Of a DNA stretch of 64,000 bases, positions 34,691 through 43,290 are shown piece by piece. Origin of the DNA: UBA10649 sp963755335 (GTDB lineage Bacteria > Actinomycetota > Actinomycetes > S36-B12); the NCBI GenBank assembly GCA_963755335.1, contig CAVWJW010000008.1, positions 744,001 through 808,000 on the forward strand. The letters run 5' to 3'. Positions within the stretch are counted from its first letter, which is position 1. Each line of letters opens with the position of its first letter. Below the pieces are notes generated by a model. The model ran no database searches. It saw nothing but the letters and a program-made list of their open reading frames with translations, and was not told where the DNA came from. The position numbers were made by a program, and so were the translations under genes.

Positions 34691-36046
34691 ATGCGAAGAG
34701 CAGCATTGGTAGTTGCGGGTATCGCAGCAGCCGCCCTTCTCGCTGCGTGTTCGAGCGGGAGCAGCACGGCCACGGACACAGGCGCCGCGGCCGCAGGAAG
34801 CAGCGCCGCAGCGGGTGGCAGCGCGGCGGCCTCGGGCGACAGTGGGGCTCCGGTCAAGCTCACGCTGTGGCACAACTACGGCACGGAGCAGAACGCCACG
34901 GCGACGAAGGCCCTGACGGACGCCTACACGGCGAAGCATCCCAACGTCACCTTCGACATCGTTGCGCAGCCGGGCGACAACTATTTCTCGCTCCTTCAGG
35001 CGGCGGCCGTCTCACAGACCGGACCCGACCTCGCCGTCATGTGGACGGGGCTGTTCGACCTCAAGTACAAGGACTGGCTGACCAACCTCAAGGACCTGGT
35101 CCCGGCAGAGACCCTCGCGAAGGTTCAGGGCCTGGAGTGGATGTCACCTGACTTCAACAAGGACAACGGCCCGCTCGTCATGCCGTTGGAGCGTCAGTTC
35201 TACATCGGCTTCTACAACAAGAAGCTCCTCGCCGACGCCGGAGTCACCGCGGTGCCCAGCACCTGGGACGAGCTCTTCGCGGCGTGCGACAAGCTGAAGG
35301 CCACCGGCGTGACCCCCATCGTCTACGGGAACGGCGGCCAGAGCCTGGGCGCCACGTTCTACCCGTGGTACGACATGAGCTACGTGATGTCCGGGGCCTA
35401 CCCGGTCGACAAGTGGAAGGGACTGTACGACGGCACGATCGCGTGGGACTCCCAGGCGAACGTCGACCAGCTGACCAAGTGGGCTTCCCTGAAGTCGAAG
35501 GGGTGCACCAACGACGACATCCTGACGAAGACGAACAACCTCGATGACTTCACCAGTGGCAAGGCGGCGATGATCATCGACGGCACGTGGGACACCCAGA
35601 AGTTCACGGACGTCATGAAGGACAACGTCGCGGCGTTCGTCCCGCCGTTCAGCACCACGCCGGCCAAGGGCGTCATCGAGTACCCGGGTGACGGCTTCTC
35701 CATCACGAAGTACTCGAAGAACCAGCAGGCTGCTGCCGACTTCCTGACCTTCCTGGCGTCGCCGGAGGGTGCGGCCATCATCGACAAGGCGGGACTGATC
35801 CCCGACTTGGAGGGCACCACCACCACGAACCCGGTGAACGAGCAGATGCTGGGCTTCGCGGCGGATGGCGGGATGACTCGCTACCCGATGCTCGACAACG
35901 TCGTCCAGGGTGACGTCGTCGACGTCGGCAACAAGATGCTTCCGTCGGTGCTCGACGGAAGCACCACCCCGCAGGACGGCCTCAGCCAGATGGCTGCCGC
36001 ATGGCAGTCGCTGCCCGAGGAAGCGCGCGGGGCGAACTACCAGTAG
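34691..36046 (+). CDS. Sugar ABC transporter substrate-binding lipoprotein
   Basis: 451 residues from ATG 34691 after AGGAGGAAG. The lipobox is in LLAACSSGSS, followed by a low-complexity Ser/Ala/Gly linker to about residue 55. Family 1 solute-binding pattern: VKLTLWHNYGTEQN, YFSLLQAAAVSQTGPDLAVM, AAMIIDGTWDTQKF, and the final MLPSVLDGSTTPQDGLSQM. It delivers a sugar to the two permeases downstream. A hairpin between this gene and the first permease may protect its mRNA. Confidence 0.94.
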   Translation: MRRAALVVAGIAAAALLAACSSGSSTATDTGAAAAGSSAAAGGSAAASGDSGAPVKLTLWHNYGTEQNATATKALTDAYTAKHPNVTFDIVAQPGDNYFSLLQAAAVSQTGPDLAVMWTGLFDLKYKDWLTNLKDLVPAETLAKVQGLEWMSPDFNKDNGPLVMPLERQFYIGFYNKKLLADAGVTAVPSTWDELFAACDKLKATGVTPIVYGNGGQSLGATFYPWYDMSYVMSGAYPVDKWKGLYDGTIAWDSQANVDQLTKWASLKSKGCTNDDILTKTNNLDDFTSGKAAMIIDGTWDTQKFTDVMKDNVAAFVPPFSTTPAKGVIEYPGDGFSITKYSKNQQAAADFLTFLASPEGAAIIDKAGLIPDLEGTTTTNPVNEQMLGFAADGGMTRYPMLDNVVQGDVVDVGNKMLPSVLDGSTTPQDGLSQMAAAWQSLPEEARGANYQ

Positions 36047-36048
36047 CA

Positions 36049-36110
36049 GCAAGCGGGAACGACCACCGCTTGCCCGGGGGATGCGCGCGACAGCGCATCC
36101 CCCGGGCAAG
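36049..36110 (+). promoter_or_regulatory. Intercistronic hairpin with alternative pairing
   Basis: A perfect 18-bp stem (36069-36086 with 36093-36110, loop of six) sits between the binding-protein and permease genes. A smaller stem, GCAAGCGG at 36049-36056 with CCGCTTGC at 36066-36073, overlaps its left arm, so both cannot form at once. Such structures usually lower expression of downstream permeases relative to the binding protein. Confidence 0.72.
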
Positions 36111-36140
36111 GCCGCACAGACCGAGCGAGAAGGAGAAGCC

Positions 36141-37025
36141 ATGGCCTCCAGGGCACAGTCGCCCCTCGTGCGCAGCCGCAACCGCGCCGGCGTGCTCATG
36201 TCGCTGCCCGCGTTCCTCCTGGTGGCTTTCGCGCTCGGCATCCCGATCATCCAGGCGGCGTACTACTCGATGACGAACTGGAACGGGATCACCGCCACAT
36301 GGATCGGCCCGTCGGCCTACTGGAAGGAGCTGACGAACCCCACCTTCTGGAGGGTCATCGAGAACAACGCCCTGCTCCTGCTCTCGGTCCCCGTCGCCAT
36401 CATCGTCCCACTGGGGATCGCCGCCATCCTGAACGAGCGCGTCTACGGGTGGCGTTTCTTCCGCACTGTGTACTTCCTGCCGACGGCCGTCTCATGGGTC
36501 GTGATCGGCATGGTCGCGTCAAGGTTCTTCGCCAAGGCCGGCATGCTCAACGAACTGATGGCCTACGTCGGCCTCGGTTGGATCAAGACCGACATGCTCT
36601 CCAACGAGCGACTCGCGCTGCTCGCCATCGGCATCACCTTCGTCTGGTCCATGATCGGCACCAACACGATCATCTTCCTCACCGGGATGGCCACGCTCGA
36701 CGAGTCGACGCATGAAGCGGCGCGAGTCGACGGTGCCGGCTACGTTCGCATCTTCTGGCACATCACCCTGCCGCAGCTGAGGAGGTTCATCCAGTTCGCG
36801 TTCGTCATGACCGTCATCAGCGCATTCACCGCGCTGTTCAGCCTCATCTTCGTGATGACGGGCGGTGGTCCGGGCTATGGGACCACCACGCTGGAGTTCT
36901 TCGTCTACCAGACGGCGTTCGCCAAGGGCGCCTTCGGCACGGGCGCCCTGCTGGGGATCATTCTGTTCTTCATCATGGCCATGATCGGCCTGGCCCAGCT
37001 CAAGCTGCTTCGGACGGACGACTGA
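36141..37025 (+). CDS. Sugar ABC transporter permease, MalF type
   Basis: 294 residues from ATG 36141 with AAGGAGAAG upstream. Six membrane spans; the EAA coupling loop is EAARVDGAGYVRIFWHITLPQL, which contacts the ATPase. The first periplasmic segment YYSMTNWNGITATW is typical of carbohydrate permeases. It pairs with the MalG-like permease two bases downstream. Confidence 0.94.
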   Translation: MASRAQSPLVRSRNRAGVLMSLPAFLLVAFALGIPIIQAAYYSMTNWNGITATWIGPSAYWKELTNPTFWRVIENNALLLLSVPVAIIVPLGIAAILNERVYGWRFFRTVYFLPTAVSWVVIGMVASRFFAKAGMLNELMAYVGLGWIKTDMLSNERLALLAIGITFVWSMIGTNTIIFLTGMATLDESTHEAARVDGAGYVRIFWHITLPQLRRFIQFAFVMTVISAFTALFSLIFVMTGGGPGYGTTTLEFFVYQTAFAKGAFGTGALLGIILFFIMAMIGLAQLKLLRTDD

Positions 37026-37027
37026 CC

Positions 37028-37906
37028 ATGACCGCGACCGTGACGACGCACGAGGACTACGAGCACGCCTCTGTCACCGGCCTGTCGATACGGCCTCGAC
37101 GACAGCTGCGCATCGGTCGCATCCTCATGTTCCTGCTCATGATCGTCATCGCGATCGTGATGTTCTACCCCTTCTGGTTCATGATCAGCGCTTCCTTCAA
37201 GACTCAGGCGCAGTACATCGCCGGGTCGGGCTTCAGCCTCGACAGCTGGAAGAAGCTCGCCGAGACGCTTCCGGTCGGGCAGCAGACGATGAACTCGATC
37301 ATCGTCTGCGCCATGAGCATCGCCATCATCATCCTGGTGAGCACGATGGCCGGCTTCGCGTTCGCAAAGCTGCGTTATCGACGATCGACGCTCGTGTTCC
37401 TGATGATCATCGCCGCCATGCTCATCCCGATGCAGTCGATCATCATCCCGGCGTACGTGAACATCTCGAAGCTGAACCTCCTCACGACCTACTTCGGCGC
37501 CGTGATCATCTACGCGGCTCTGGGCGTCCCGTTCGCCACCTTCCTCATGACCGCGTACTACCGAAGCCTTCCGGACGAGCTGCTCGAGGCGGCGCTCATG
37601 GATGGTCTCGGGTATGGAGGGATCTTCCTCCGGATCGCGCTGCCCCTCTCCATTCCGGCGATCGTCACCATTGGCGTCCTTCAGTTCATCCAGATCTGGG
37701 GAGATCTCCTCATCGGCCTGCTGTTCCTTCAGAATCCGGCTGAGCGCACCATCACGGTCGGGCTGGGCGCGCTGTCTGCCGGCCGGGTGACCGAGATCCC
37801 GGTCCTGATGGCGGGGTCGCTCGTCAGCGCGATCCCGGCGGTCATCGTCTACCTGATCTTCCAACGGCAGCTCGTCAAGGGACTGGTCGCCGGGATCAGC
37901 AAGTGA
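37028..37906 (+). CDS. Sugar ABC transporter permease, MalG type
   Basis: 292 residues. Six spans with the coupling motif EAALMDGLGYGGIFLRIALP. The N-terminus is hydrophilic, then ILMFLLMIVIAIVMFYPFWF; the C-terminus ends FQRQLVKGLVAGISK, as in CUT1 transporters. No ATP-binding gene lies in this locus; CUT1 systems commonly share an MsmK-type ATPase encoded elsewhere. The last four bases overlap the lactonase gene. Confidence 0.94.
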   Translation: MTATVTTHEDYEHASVTGLSIRPRRQLRIGRILMFLLMIVIAIVMFYPFWFMISASFKTQAQYIAGSGFSLDSWKKLAETLPVGQQTMNSIIVCAMSIAIIILVSTMAGFAFAKLRYRRSTLVFLMIIAAMLIPMQSIIIPAYVNISKLNLLTTYFGAVIIYAALGVPFATFLMTAYYRSLPDELLEAALMDGLGYGGIFLRIALPLSIPAIVTIGVLQFIQIWGDLLIGLLFLQNPAERTITVGLGALSAGRVTEIPVLMAGSLVSAIPAVIVYLIFQRQLVKGLVAGISK

Positions 37907-38796
37907 CCGTGCTGCAGGAGCCGTCGTGGCGCACGATCGTCGCCGCGGGGTCGGAGATCGGCGAACGTCCGGTGTGGGATGCGCGGACCGCGTCGCTCCT
38001 CTGGGTCGACATCCTCGTCGGTGGAATTCATCGCAGCCGGCCCGGCAGGGCAACCGATGATGAGTGGACCGACTCGTTTCAGTCGGTCGGCAGCGTGGTC
38101 GGGTCGCTCGCGCTGCGGCAGGCCGGTGGAGTGATCGCTGCCGTCGACACGTCCATCCGCTTCCTCGACGAGCGCGGGCGCGACGACCGGGATCCGGTGA
38201 GCGTAGACATGCCGATCGGCCATCGGTTCAATGACGGCGCATGCGATCCCCGCGGTCGCTTCCTTGTCGGCACAGCAGGGCCGAGTGCGAATGGGGTGCT
38301 CTGGACGGTTGGTTCGGACGGCCAGATCCGCATCATGCTGGAGGACGTCACGGAGTCGAACGGCCTCGGCTGGTCGGCAGACGGTCAGGTTCTTTACTAC
38401 ATCGACTCCGGGGAGCCGGTGGTGCGCCGCTACGCCTACGACCCGGATACCGGCTCGGTGGGTCCTCGACTGCTGGATCTCGTCGACCTGGTCGCGCGGC
38501 CCGGTGTGCCGGACGGGCTCGTCGTCGATGCGTGGGGGCGCGTGTGGGTCTCGCAGTGGCAGGGTGCCGAGCTGGCCTGCTTCGACGCCGACGGATCGGC
38601 GGTGGCGCGCTGGCCGGTGCCGGTGTCCCAGCCGACATGTCCGGGCTTCGCGTTGTCGAGCCACGACCTGCTCGTCCTCGCGACCAGCTGGGAGGGCATG
38701 GACGCCGAGGCGCGATCCCGCGAGCCGTGGGCGGGTCACCTTCTTGCCGCCGACGTCCCGGTTGCCGGCCGGCCGACCAGCCGCTATGCCAGTTGA
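37903..38796 (+). CDS. SMP-30/gluconolactonase-family lactonase
   Basis: 297 residues, starting in a four-base overlap with the permease. Six-bladed propeller features: GSEIGERPVWDARTASLLWVD (first Glu ligand), HRFNDGACDPRGRFLVG (Asn ligand), ESNGLGWSADGQVLYYIDS (Asn) and GVPDGLVVDAWGRVWV (Asp ligand). It hydrolyses aldonolactones with a divalent metal. It is the natural second step after the Zn-dependent dehydrogenase. Confidence 0.92.
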   Translation: MTVLQEPSWRTIVAAGSEIGERPVWDARTASLLWVDILVGGIHRSRPGRATDDEWTDSFQSVGSVVGSLALRQAGGVIAAVDTSIRFLDERGRDDRDPVSVDMPIGHRFNDGACDPRGRFLVGTAGPSANGVLWTVGSDGQIRIMLEDVTESNGLGWSADGQVLYYIDSGEPVVRRYAYDPDTGSVGPRLLDLVDLVARPGVPDGLVVDAWGRVWVSQWQGAELACFDADGSAVARWPVPVSQPTCPGFALSSHDLLVLATSWEGMDAEARSREPWAGHLLAADVPVAGRPTSRYAS

Positions 38797-38815
38797 ACGA
38801 CCGACAAGGAGAGAT

Positions 38816-40291
38816 GTGACGAGCCAGTCGATCAACCCCCGATCGGGCGAGCCCTTCGGGCCGGTGTTCGAGGACACCAGCCCGACTGAGCTCGACGAAA
38901 CGGTGTCGGCCTCGAGGGCTGCCTGGCTCACATGGGCCGCCAGCCCCGCACAGGAACGGGCCGACGCACTCGAGGCTGTTGCGCAGGCCCTGGATGCAGA
39001 CGCCGAGTCGTTGGCCCGGATCGCCGACGCGGAGACGGGCTTGGGGATCGCCCGCCTGACCGGAGAGGTGGCCAGGACGACATTTCAGGTGCGGATGTTC
39101 GCTCAGGCGGTAAGGGACGGGTCTCACCTGGGAGTGGTGATCGACGAGCCGACGGCTGGAGACCCTCCGGCCGGTCACCCCGAGATCCGGCGAATGCTGC
39201 TGCCCGTGGGCCCCGTCGCCGTCTACGGGGCAAGCAACTTCCCGTTCGCGTTCAGCGTCTTCGGGGGTGACACCGTCTCGGCACTCGCCGCCGGCTGCAG
39301 TGTGGTGGCGAAGGCCCACCCCTCTCACCCTCAGACCTGCGAGGCCGTGGCCGAGATCGCCCGTGCGGCGCTCGCGCACGTCGGAGCTCCGGAGGGGGTC
39401 TTCTCGATGGTGCGCGGATTCGATGCCGGCGTGGGGCTGGTGCAGCATCCGTTGATCACGGCGGGAGCGTTCACCGGATCGACCGGCGGCGGGCGAGCCT
39501 TGTTCGACCTGGCCTCGGGACGCCCCGAGCCCATCCCCTTCTACGGCGAACTGGGCAGTGTGAACCCGGTGTTCGTCAGCCCTGAGGCGGCGAAGCGACC
39601 CGGGTTGGCGGAGGCATATGTCGCGTCCGTGTGCCTGGGCACCGGCCAGTTCTGCACCAACCCGGGTCTGCTGTTCGCGCCTCGCAGCACGGGACTGGCG
39701 CAGTCCATTGCGTCGTTGATCGTGGATCAGCCCCCGGGGGTTCTGCTCAACGGCACCATCGCCGCGAACATCGACAGGCACGTCGAGGAACTCGCAGGGG
39801 CAGCTGGCGTCGAGACCGTCCGAGGCGAACCACGCCAGCCGGCGGCGGGTTTCACCGCTGCTCCCGTTGTCATGATCACCGACGTTGCGGGTGCCCTGTC
39901 AGCGCCTGAACTGCTGACCACGGAGGTGTTCGGTCCGGTGGCGGTGGTCGTCGAGTACGACTCCCCGGCGGAGGTGCTGCAACTGATCGACGTGCTCAGC
40001 GGCTGCCTCGTGTCCACGATCCACGCAGAAGCCGACGAGGATCTCGTCCCGTCGCTCATCGTGGCGCTGAGTCGCATCAGCGGTCGGATCGTGTGGAATG
40101 GCTGGCCCACCGGCGTCGCGGTCACTGGAGCACAGCATCACGGAGGTCCCTACCCGTCGTCGACGAATGCGCTGCACACCTCGGTGGGAACAACGGCGAT
40201 GCGTCGCTTCCAACGCCCCATCGCCTATCAGTCAATGCCGACGGAGCTTCTCCCGCCCGCCCTTCACGACGACGCGCTCGCGAGACCGTAG
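38816..40291 (+). CDS. Aldehyde dehydrogenase, probable 2-oxoglutarate semialdehyde dehydrogenase
   Basis: 491 residues from GTG 38816 after AAGGAG; the longer upstream frame lies inside the lactonase gene. General base in GELGSVNPVF and nucleophile in GTGQFCTNPG, with NADP-binding GASNFPFAFSVFGGDT. The PVFEDTSP and GHPEIRRMLLPVGPVAVYG patterns are those of the KGSADH/dioxovalerate branch. With the DapA-like lyase it would close the route to 2-oxoglutarate. Confidence 0.93.
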   Translation: MTSQSINPRSGEPFGPVFEDTSPTELDETVSASRAAWLTWAASPAQERADALEAVAQALDADAESLARIADAETGLGIARLTGEVARTTFQVRMFAQAVRDGSHLGVVIDEPTAGDPPAGHPEIRRMLLPVGPVAVYGASNFPFAFSVFGGDTVSALAAGCSVVAKAHPSHPQTCEAVAEIARAALAHVGAPEGVFSMVRGFDAGVGLVQHPLITAGAFTGSTGGGRALFDLASGRPEPIPFYGELGSVNPVFVSPEAAKRPGLAEAYVASVCLGTGQFCTNPGLLFAPRSTGLAQSIASLIVDQPPGVLLNGTIAANIDRHVEELAGAAGVETVRGEPRQPAAGFTAAPVVMITDVAGALSAPELLTTEVFGPVAVVVEYDSPAEVLQLIDVLSGCLVSTIHAEADEDLVPSLIVALSRISGRIVWNGWPTGVAVTGAQHHGGPYPSSTNALHTSVGTTAMRRFQRPIAYQSMPTELLPPALHDDALARP

Positions 40292-40301
40292 GGTTCTGCA
40301 C

Positions 40302-41114
40302 ATGTCGCCGGATGCATCCCTGCAGGTCATCGACGGGAGGCGGCCGAGACTCATCGCCGTCGACCTCGACGGCACGCTGGTCCCACAGAGCGACGGGGTG
40401 CCCGCGGGCGTTGCCGAGGCCGTGGCCCGCGTGCAATCCGAAGGGGCGCTTGTCGTCGCCGCCACTGGTCGGTCCCTGTCGACGACCGGCTACGTCGCGC
40501 GTGACGCCGGCATGCATGACTGGGCGGTGGTCAGCAACGGCGCGATGATCGTCACGGTCGATCCGGAGACGGTGGTCGAGGCGCAGACCTTCGATGCCAC
40601 GGAGCTCGTCCGGGAGCTCGCCCCGGCCGTGCCCAACGCGATCTTCGCCGTCGAGACGACGACGGGCGAGTTCCTCACCTCACGCCACTTCGTCGATCGA
40701 GGTGTCTCGCTGCACATCCGCGAGGTGCCGTGGGAGGAGCTGACCCGCGAGCCGGTGGTACGCCTCATCGTGCGCAGTGACGAGCACCTCGAGCACGGCC
40801 TGGGGCCGATTGTCGAGCACCTGGACATCCATTCGATCTCCTTCGGCATCACCGACGTCGCCTGGCTGGACCTGGGGATCAGGGGAGTGACGAAGGCCAC
40901 CGGGCTGGAGCGACTGTGCGGACGCCTGGGCATTGCACCGCGCGAGGTTCTCGCCATCGGTGACTCGATGAACGACATCGAGATGCTGCAGTGGGCCGGC
41001 ACCAGCGTCGTCATGGGGCATGCGAAGCCGGAGATCAAGGCACTCGCTGATGCGATCACGGGGCCGGTCCCCGGCGACGGCGTGATCGAGGTCCTGGACC
41101 GCCTCTACCGATGA
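40302..41114 (+). CDS. Cof-type HAD hydrolase
   Basis: 270 residues from ATG 40302. HAD motif I is AVDLDGTLVPQSD, motif II VVAATGRS, and motifs III/IV are VTKATGLERLCGRLG and GDSMNDIEML. The cap insertion between motifs II and III marks the Cof/SupH type IIB group of sugar phosphatases. The stop of the aldehyde dehydrogenase lies only ten bases upstream. Possible last gene of the operon; no ribosome site is clear. Confidence 0.9.
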   Translation: MSPDASLQVIDGRRPRLIAVDLDGTLVPQSDGVPAGVAEAVARVQSEGALVVAATGRSLSTTGYVARDAGMHDWAVVSNGAMIVTVDPETVVEAQTFDATELVRELAPAVPNAIFAVETTTGEFLTSRHFVDRGVSLHIREVPWEELTREPVVRLIVRSDEHLEHGLGPIVEHLDIHSISFGITDVAWLDLGIRGVTKATGLERLCGRLGIAPREVLAIGDSMNDIEMLQWAGTSVVMGHAKPEIKALADAITGPVPGDGVIEVLDRLYR

Positions 41115-41120
41115 TCGGCT

Positions 41121-41462
41121 TCAGGCGCGCAGGACCTTGTCCATGGCCTTGCCCTTGGCCAACTCGTCGACGAGCTTGTCGAGGTAGCGGATCTTCTGCA
41201 TGAGCGGATCCTCGACGTCCTCGACCCGCACGCCGCACACGACGCCGGTGATCAACGTGGCATTCGGGTTGAGCCTGGCGTCGGCGAAGAAGTCCTCGAA
41301 GGTGGTGCCGTCGGCGAGGTGACGGGTGAGGGTCGCCTCGTCGAAGCCGGTCAACCAGCAGATCACCTCGTCGAGCTCAACGATGGAGCGACCCTTCCGC
41401 TCCACCTTCGCGACGTAGTGGGGGTAGACCGACGAGAAGCTCGTGGTGAAGATCCTGCTCAC
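41121..41462 (-). CDS. DUF2200 family protein
   Basis: 113 residues. The family pattern is whole: MSRIFTTSFSSVYPHYVAKV, VICWLTGFDEATL, FFADARLNPNATLITGVVCG and MQKIRYLDKLVDELAKGKAM. A small, widespread cytoplasmic protein of unknown function. It is convergent with the HAD gene, six bases apart, and divergent from the GNAT gene. Confidence 0.93.
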   Translation of the reverse strand: MSRIFTTSFSSVYPHYVAKVERKGRSIVELDEVICWLTGFDEATLTRHLADGTTFEDFFADARLNPNATLITGVVCGVRVEDVEDPLMQKIRYLDKLVDELAKGKAMDKVLRA

Positions 41463-41524
41463 GACCGATGAGCGTACCGGCGTCGTCGTGCCGCGGACAG
41501 GACCCGCTGTCCTATGGTCGACAG

Positions 41525-42048
41525 GTGAGTGACTTCGAGCTCGTCCGCATCACGCACGCGTCGGACGCCGACCCCTGCGACCTGCTCAGTCGCGAGTACA
41601 TGGGCTGGCTCGTGGAGCAGTTGCGCCTGCGCTACGACATCGCTGTCGACGATGCCCAGGTGGAGGAGATCCATCGAGACATGCAGTCCGACGGCCCAAG
41701 CTGCTCGGCGACCACGGTCGCCTATATCTGGGGAAGGTCGAAGGCGATCCCGTCGCGCTCGGCGTCATGAAGCCGGTCAGCGCTGCCGAGGGTGAGCTCG
41801 AGCGCATGTACGTTCGCCCCCAGTGGCGTGGGCGTGGCTTCGGACGGCGGGTCTTCGACCAGCTGGTCCAGGATGCTCGATCGCTCGGCCTTCAGCGGCT
41901 GAGGCTCGAGACCTTCTCCTTCATGGAGGCGGCGATCGGCATGTACCGGGCAAGCGGGTTCGTCGAGACGCAGCCGTTCGACGGATTCGAGGGGGAGAAG
42001 CGTGGAATCGGAGACATCGAGGTGTTCATGTCCCTGGACCTGACGTGA
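41525..42048 (+). pseudogene. GNAT acetyltransferase, frameshifted
   Basis: GTG 41525 starts VSDFELVRITHASDADPCDL and runs to DMQSDGP. The frame then changes at the C-run 41695-41697: the next frame reads KLLGDHGRLYLGKVEGDPVA, ELERMYVRPQWRGRGFGRRV (acetyl-CoA loop RGRGFG) and MEAAIGMYRASGFV. One added base gives 175 codons, normal for GNAT proteins. As written only a 91-residue front and a 93-residue back (ATG 41767) remain. Decay or a homopolymer error. Confidence 0.85.
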
Positions 42049-42164
42049 GGTCGGCCATCGGGCGGCTGACAGGCTCGGCCGCGTGACGCGACATGCCGGG
42101 CCGTGCCACGATGGACGTCCGTTGTCCGGCCCTGATGCAGGGCATCACGTCCGTGGGAGCAGCA

Positions 42165-42632
42165 ATGCCGTATGAAGTGGATTTCGTGACGGTGTCGACC
42201 GTCGGCCTCGAGTCGTCGCCGGTGGTCGATGCCCTGGCCGGCCTTCGCGCAAACGAGGCACGCTACTTCAAGAACAAGTACGACCACGTGTTCACGGTCA
42301 GGCCGGCCGCCGAGGCGACCAAGGAGATCGACTACGTCAGCCGCATCCTGAAGGAGGAGCGCGACCTCGTGATCGCGTCCCCGCCCCTCGAGGCCACCCA
42401 GTTCGAAGTGGAGGGAATCCGGTGGACGTATGTCTTCTACGAAAGTGGCCTGTCCATCAACGTGCTGTACACGCTTGAGGACGCGGGGAAGCGGGCCGTC
42501 GGATTCAAGCTCTCCGATGGCATGGAGGTCCCGGAGGAGCTGGCGGCTGCCAAGTTCAAGTTCGCGCGTCAGAAGTCCAAGCTGGCCGGGACGATCCGTG
42601 GCTCCTACTTCGTCATCAAGGGCGAGTACTGA
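42165..42632 (+). CDS. Hypothetical protein, 155 residues
   Basis: ATG 42165 follows GGGAG. The protein begins MPYEVDFVTVSTVGLESSPV and is rich in basic and aromatic residues: NKYDHVFTVRPAAEATKEID, IRWTYVFYESGLSINVLYTL and KFKFARQKSKLAGTIRGSYF. No signal peptide or membrane span. No family recognised; regular strand patterns suggest a globular cytoplasmic protein. It is convergent with the carbonic anhydrase with a one-base gap. Confidence 0.72.
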   Translation: MPYEVDFVTVSTVGLESSPVVDALAGLRANEARYFKNKYDHVFTVRPAAEATKEIDYVSRILKEERDLVIASPPLEATQFEVEGIRWTYVFYESGLSINVLYTLEDAGKRAVGFKLSDGMEVPEELAAAKFKFARQKSKLAGTIRGSYFVIKGEY

Positions 42633-42633
42633 A

Positions 42634-43209
42634 CTAGACCGCGCCGGCGACGGTGGCGTCCGGCACCTCGACGAGCTGGCCGGTCGTCACGTCATAGATA
42701 TAGCCGTAGATCGGGATCGACCGCGGGACCAGCGGGTGGTTGCGGATGCGCGTCACGTCCTCGACCACGCTGGCGGCGTTGTCGGCGATGGTCAGCCAGT
42801 CGATGTACTTCGCCTCGGACGAACCCGGACCGGTGCCGACGTCGGTGAACCCGTCGGCGCCGAGTGCCGCGGTCTCCAGGCTGTTGGCCAGCAGGCCGCG
42901 CATGACCTCGTCGGTGAAGAACTCCATGCCGCAGTTCGAGTGGTGGATGACGAACCACTCCTTGGTGCCGAGCAGCTTGTAGGAGATGACGAGTGATCGG
43001 ATGGCGTCGTCGCTCGCTCGCCCGCCGGCGTTACGGATGACGTGCGCATCCCCTTCGCTCAAGCCTGCGTACTTCGCCGGATCGAGCCGGGCGTCCATGC
43101 ACGTCAGGATCGCGAACTGGCGGGCGGGCGGAAGGGCGAGGGTCGCCTTGTCGCCGAAGTCGGCCGCGTAGGCAGCGTTGGCAGTCAGGACCTCAGGCAG
43201 AACGGACAC
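42634..43209 (-). CDS. Beta-class carbonic anhydrase
   Basis: 191 residues from GTG 43209, supported by AGGAG six bases upstream; the frame is open to 43275. Zinc ligands are C in ILTCMDARLDP (with the Asp-Arg dyad) and H-x2-C in VIHHSNCGME. Short actinobacterial beta-CA type. It interconverts CO2 and bicarbonate. A good promoter lies 40-66 bases upstream. Confidence 0.93.
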   Translation of the reverse strand: MSVLPEVLTANAAYAADFGDKATLALPPARQFAILTCMDARLDPAKYAGLSEGDAHVIRNAGGRASDDAIRSLVISYKLLGTKEWFVIHHSNCGMEFFTDEVMRGLLANSLETAALGADGFTDVGTGPGSSEAKYIDWLTIADNAASVVEDVTRIRNHPLVPRSIPIYGYIYDVTTGQLVEVPDATVAGAV

Positions 43210-43247
43210 GGGTACTCCTAGGGATGTCGGATGTCGGACGGCTATCC

Positions 43248-43275
43248 ATATTATTCCTATTGGATTATGCGTCAA
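43248..43275 (-). promoter_or_regulatory. Promoter of carbonic anhydrase gene
   Basis: On the complement TTGACG (43275-43270) and TAATAT (43253-43248) are 16 bases apart, in an unusually AT-rich stretch for this window. Confidence 0.62.
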
Positions 43276-43290
43276 GTGCCCGGATGCGGG

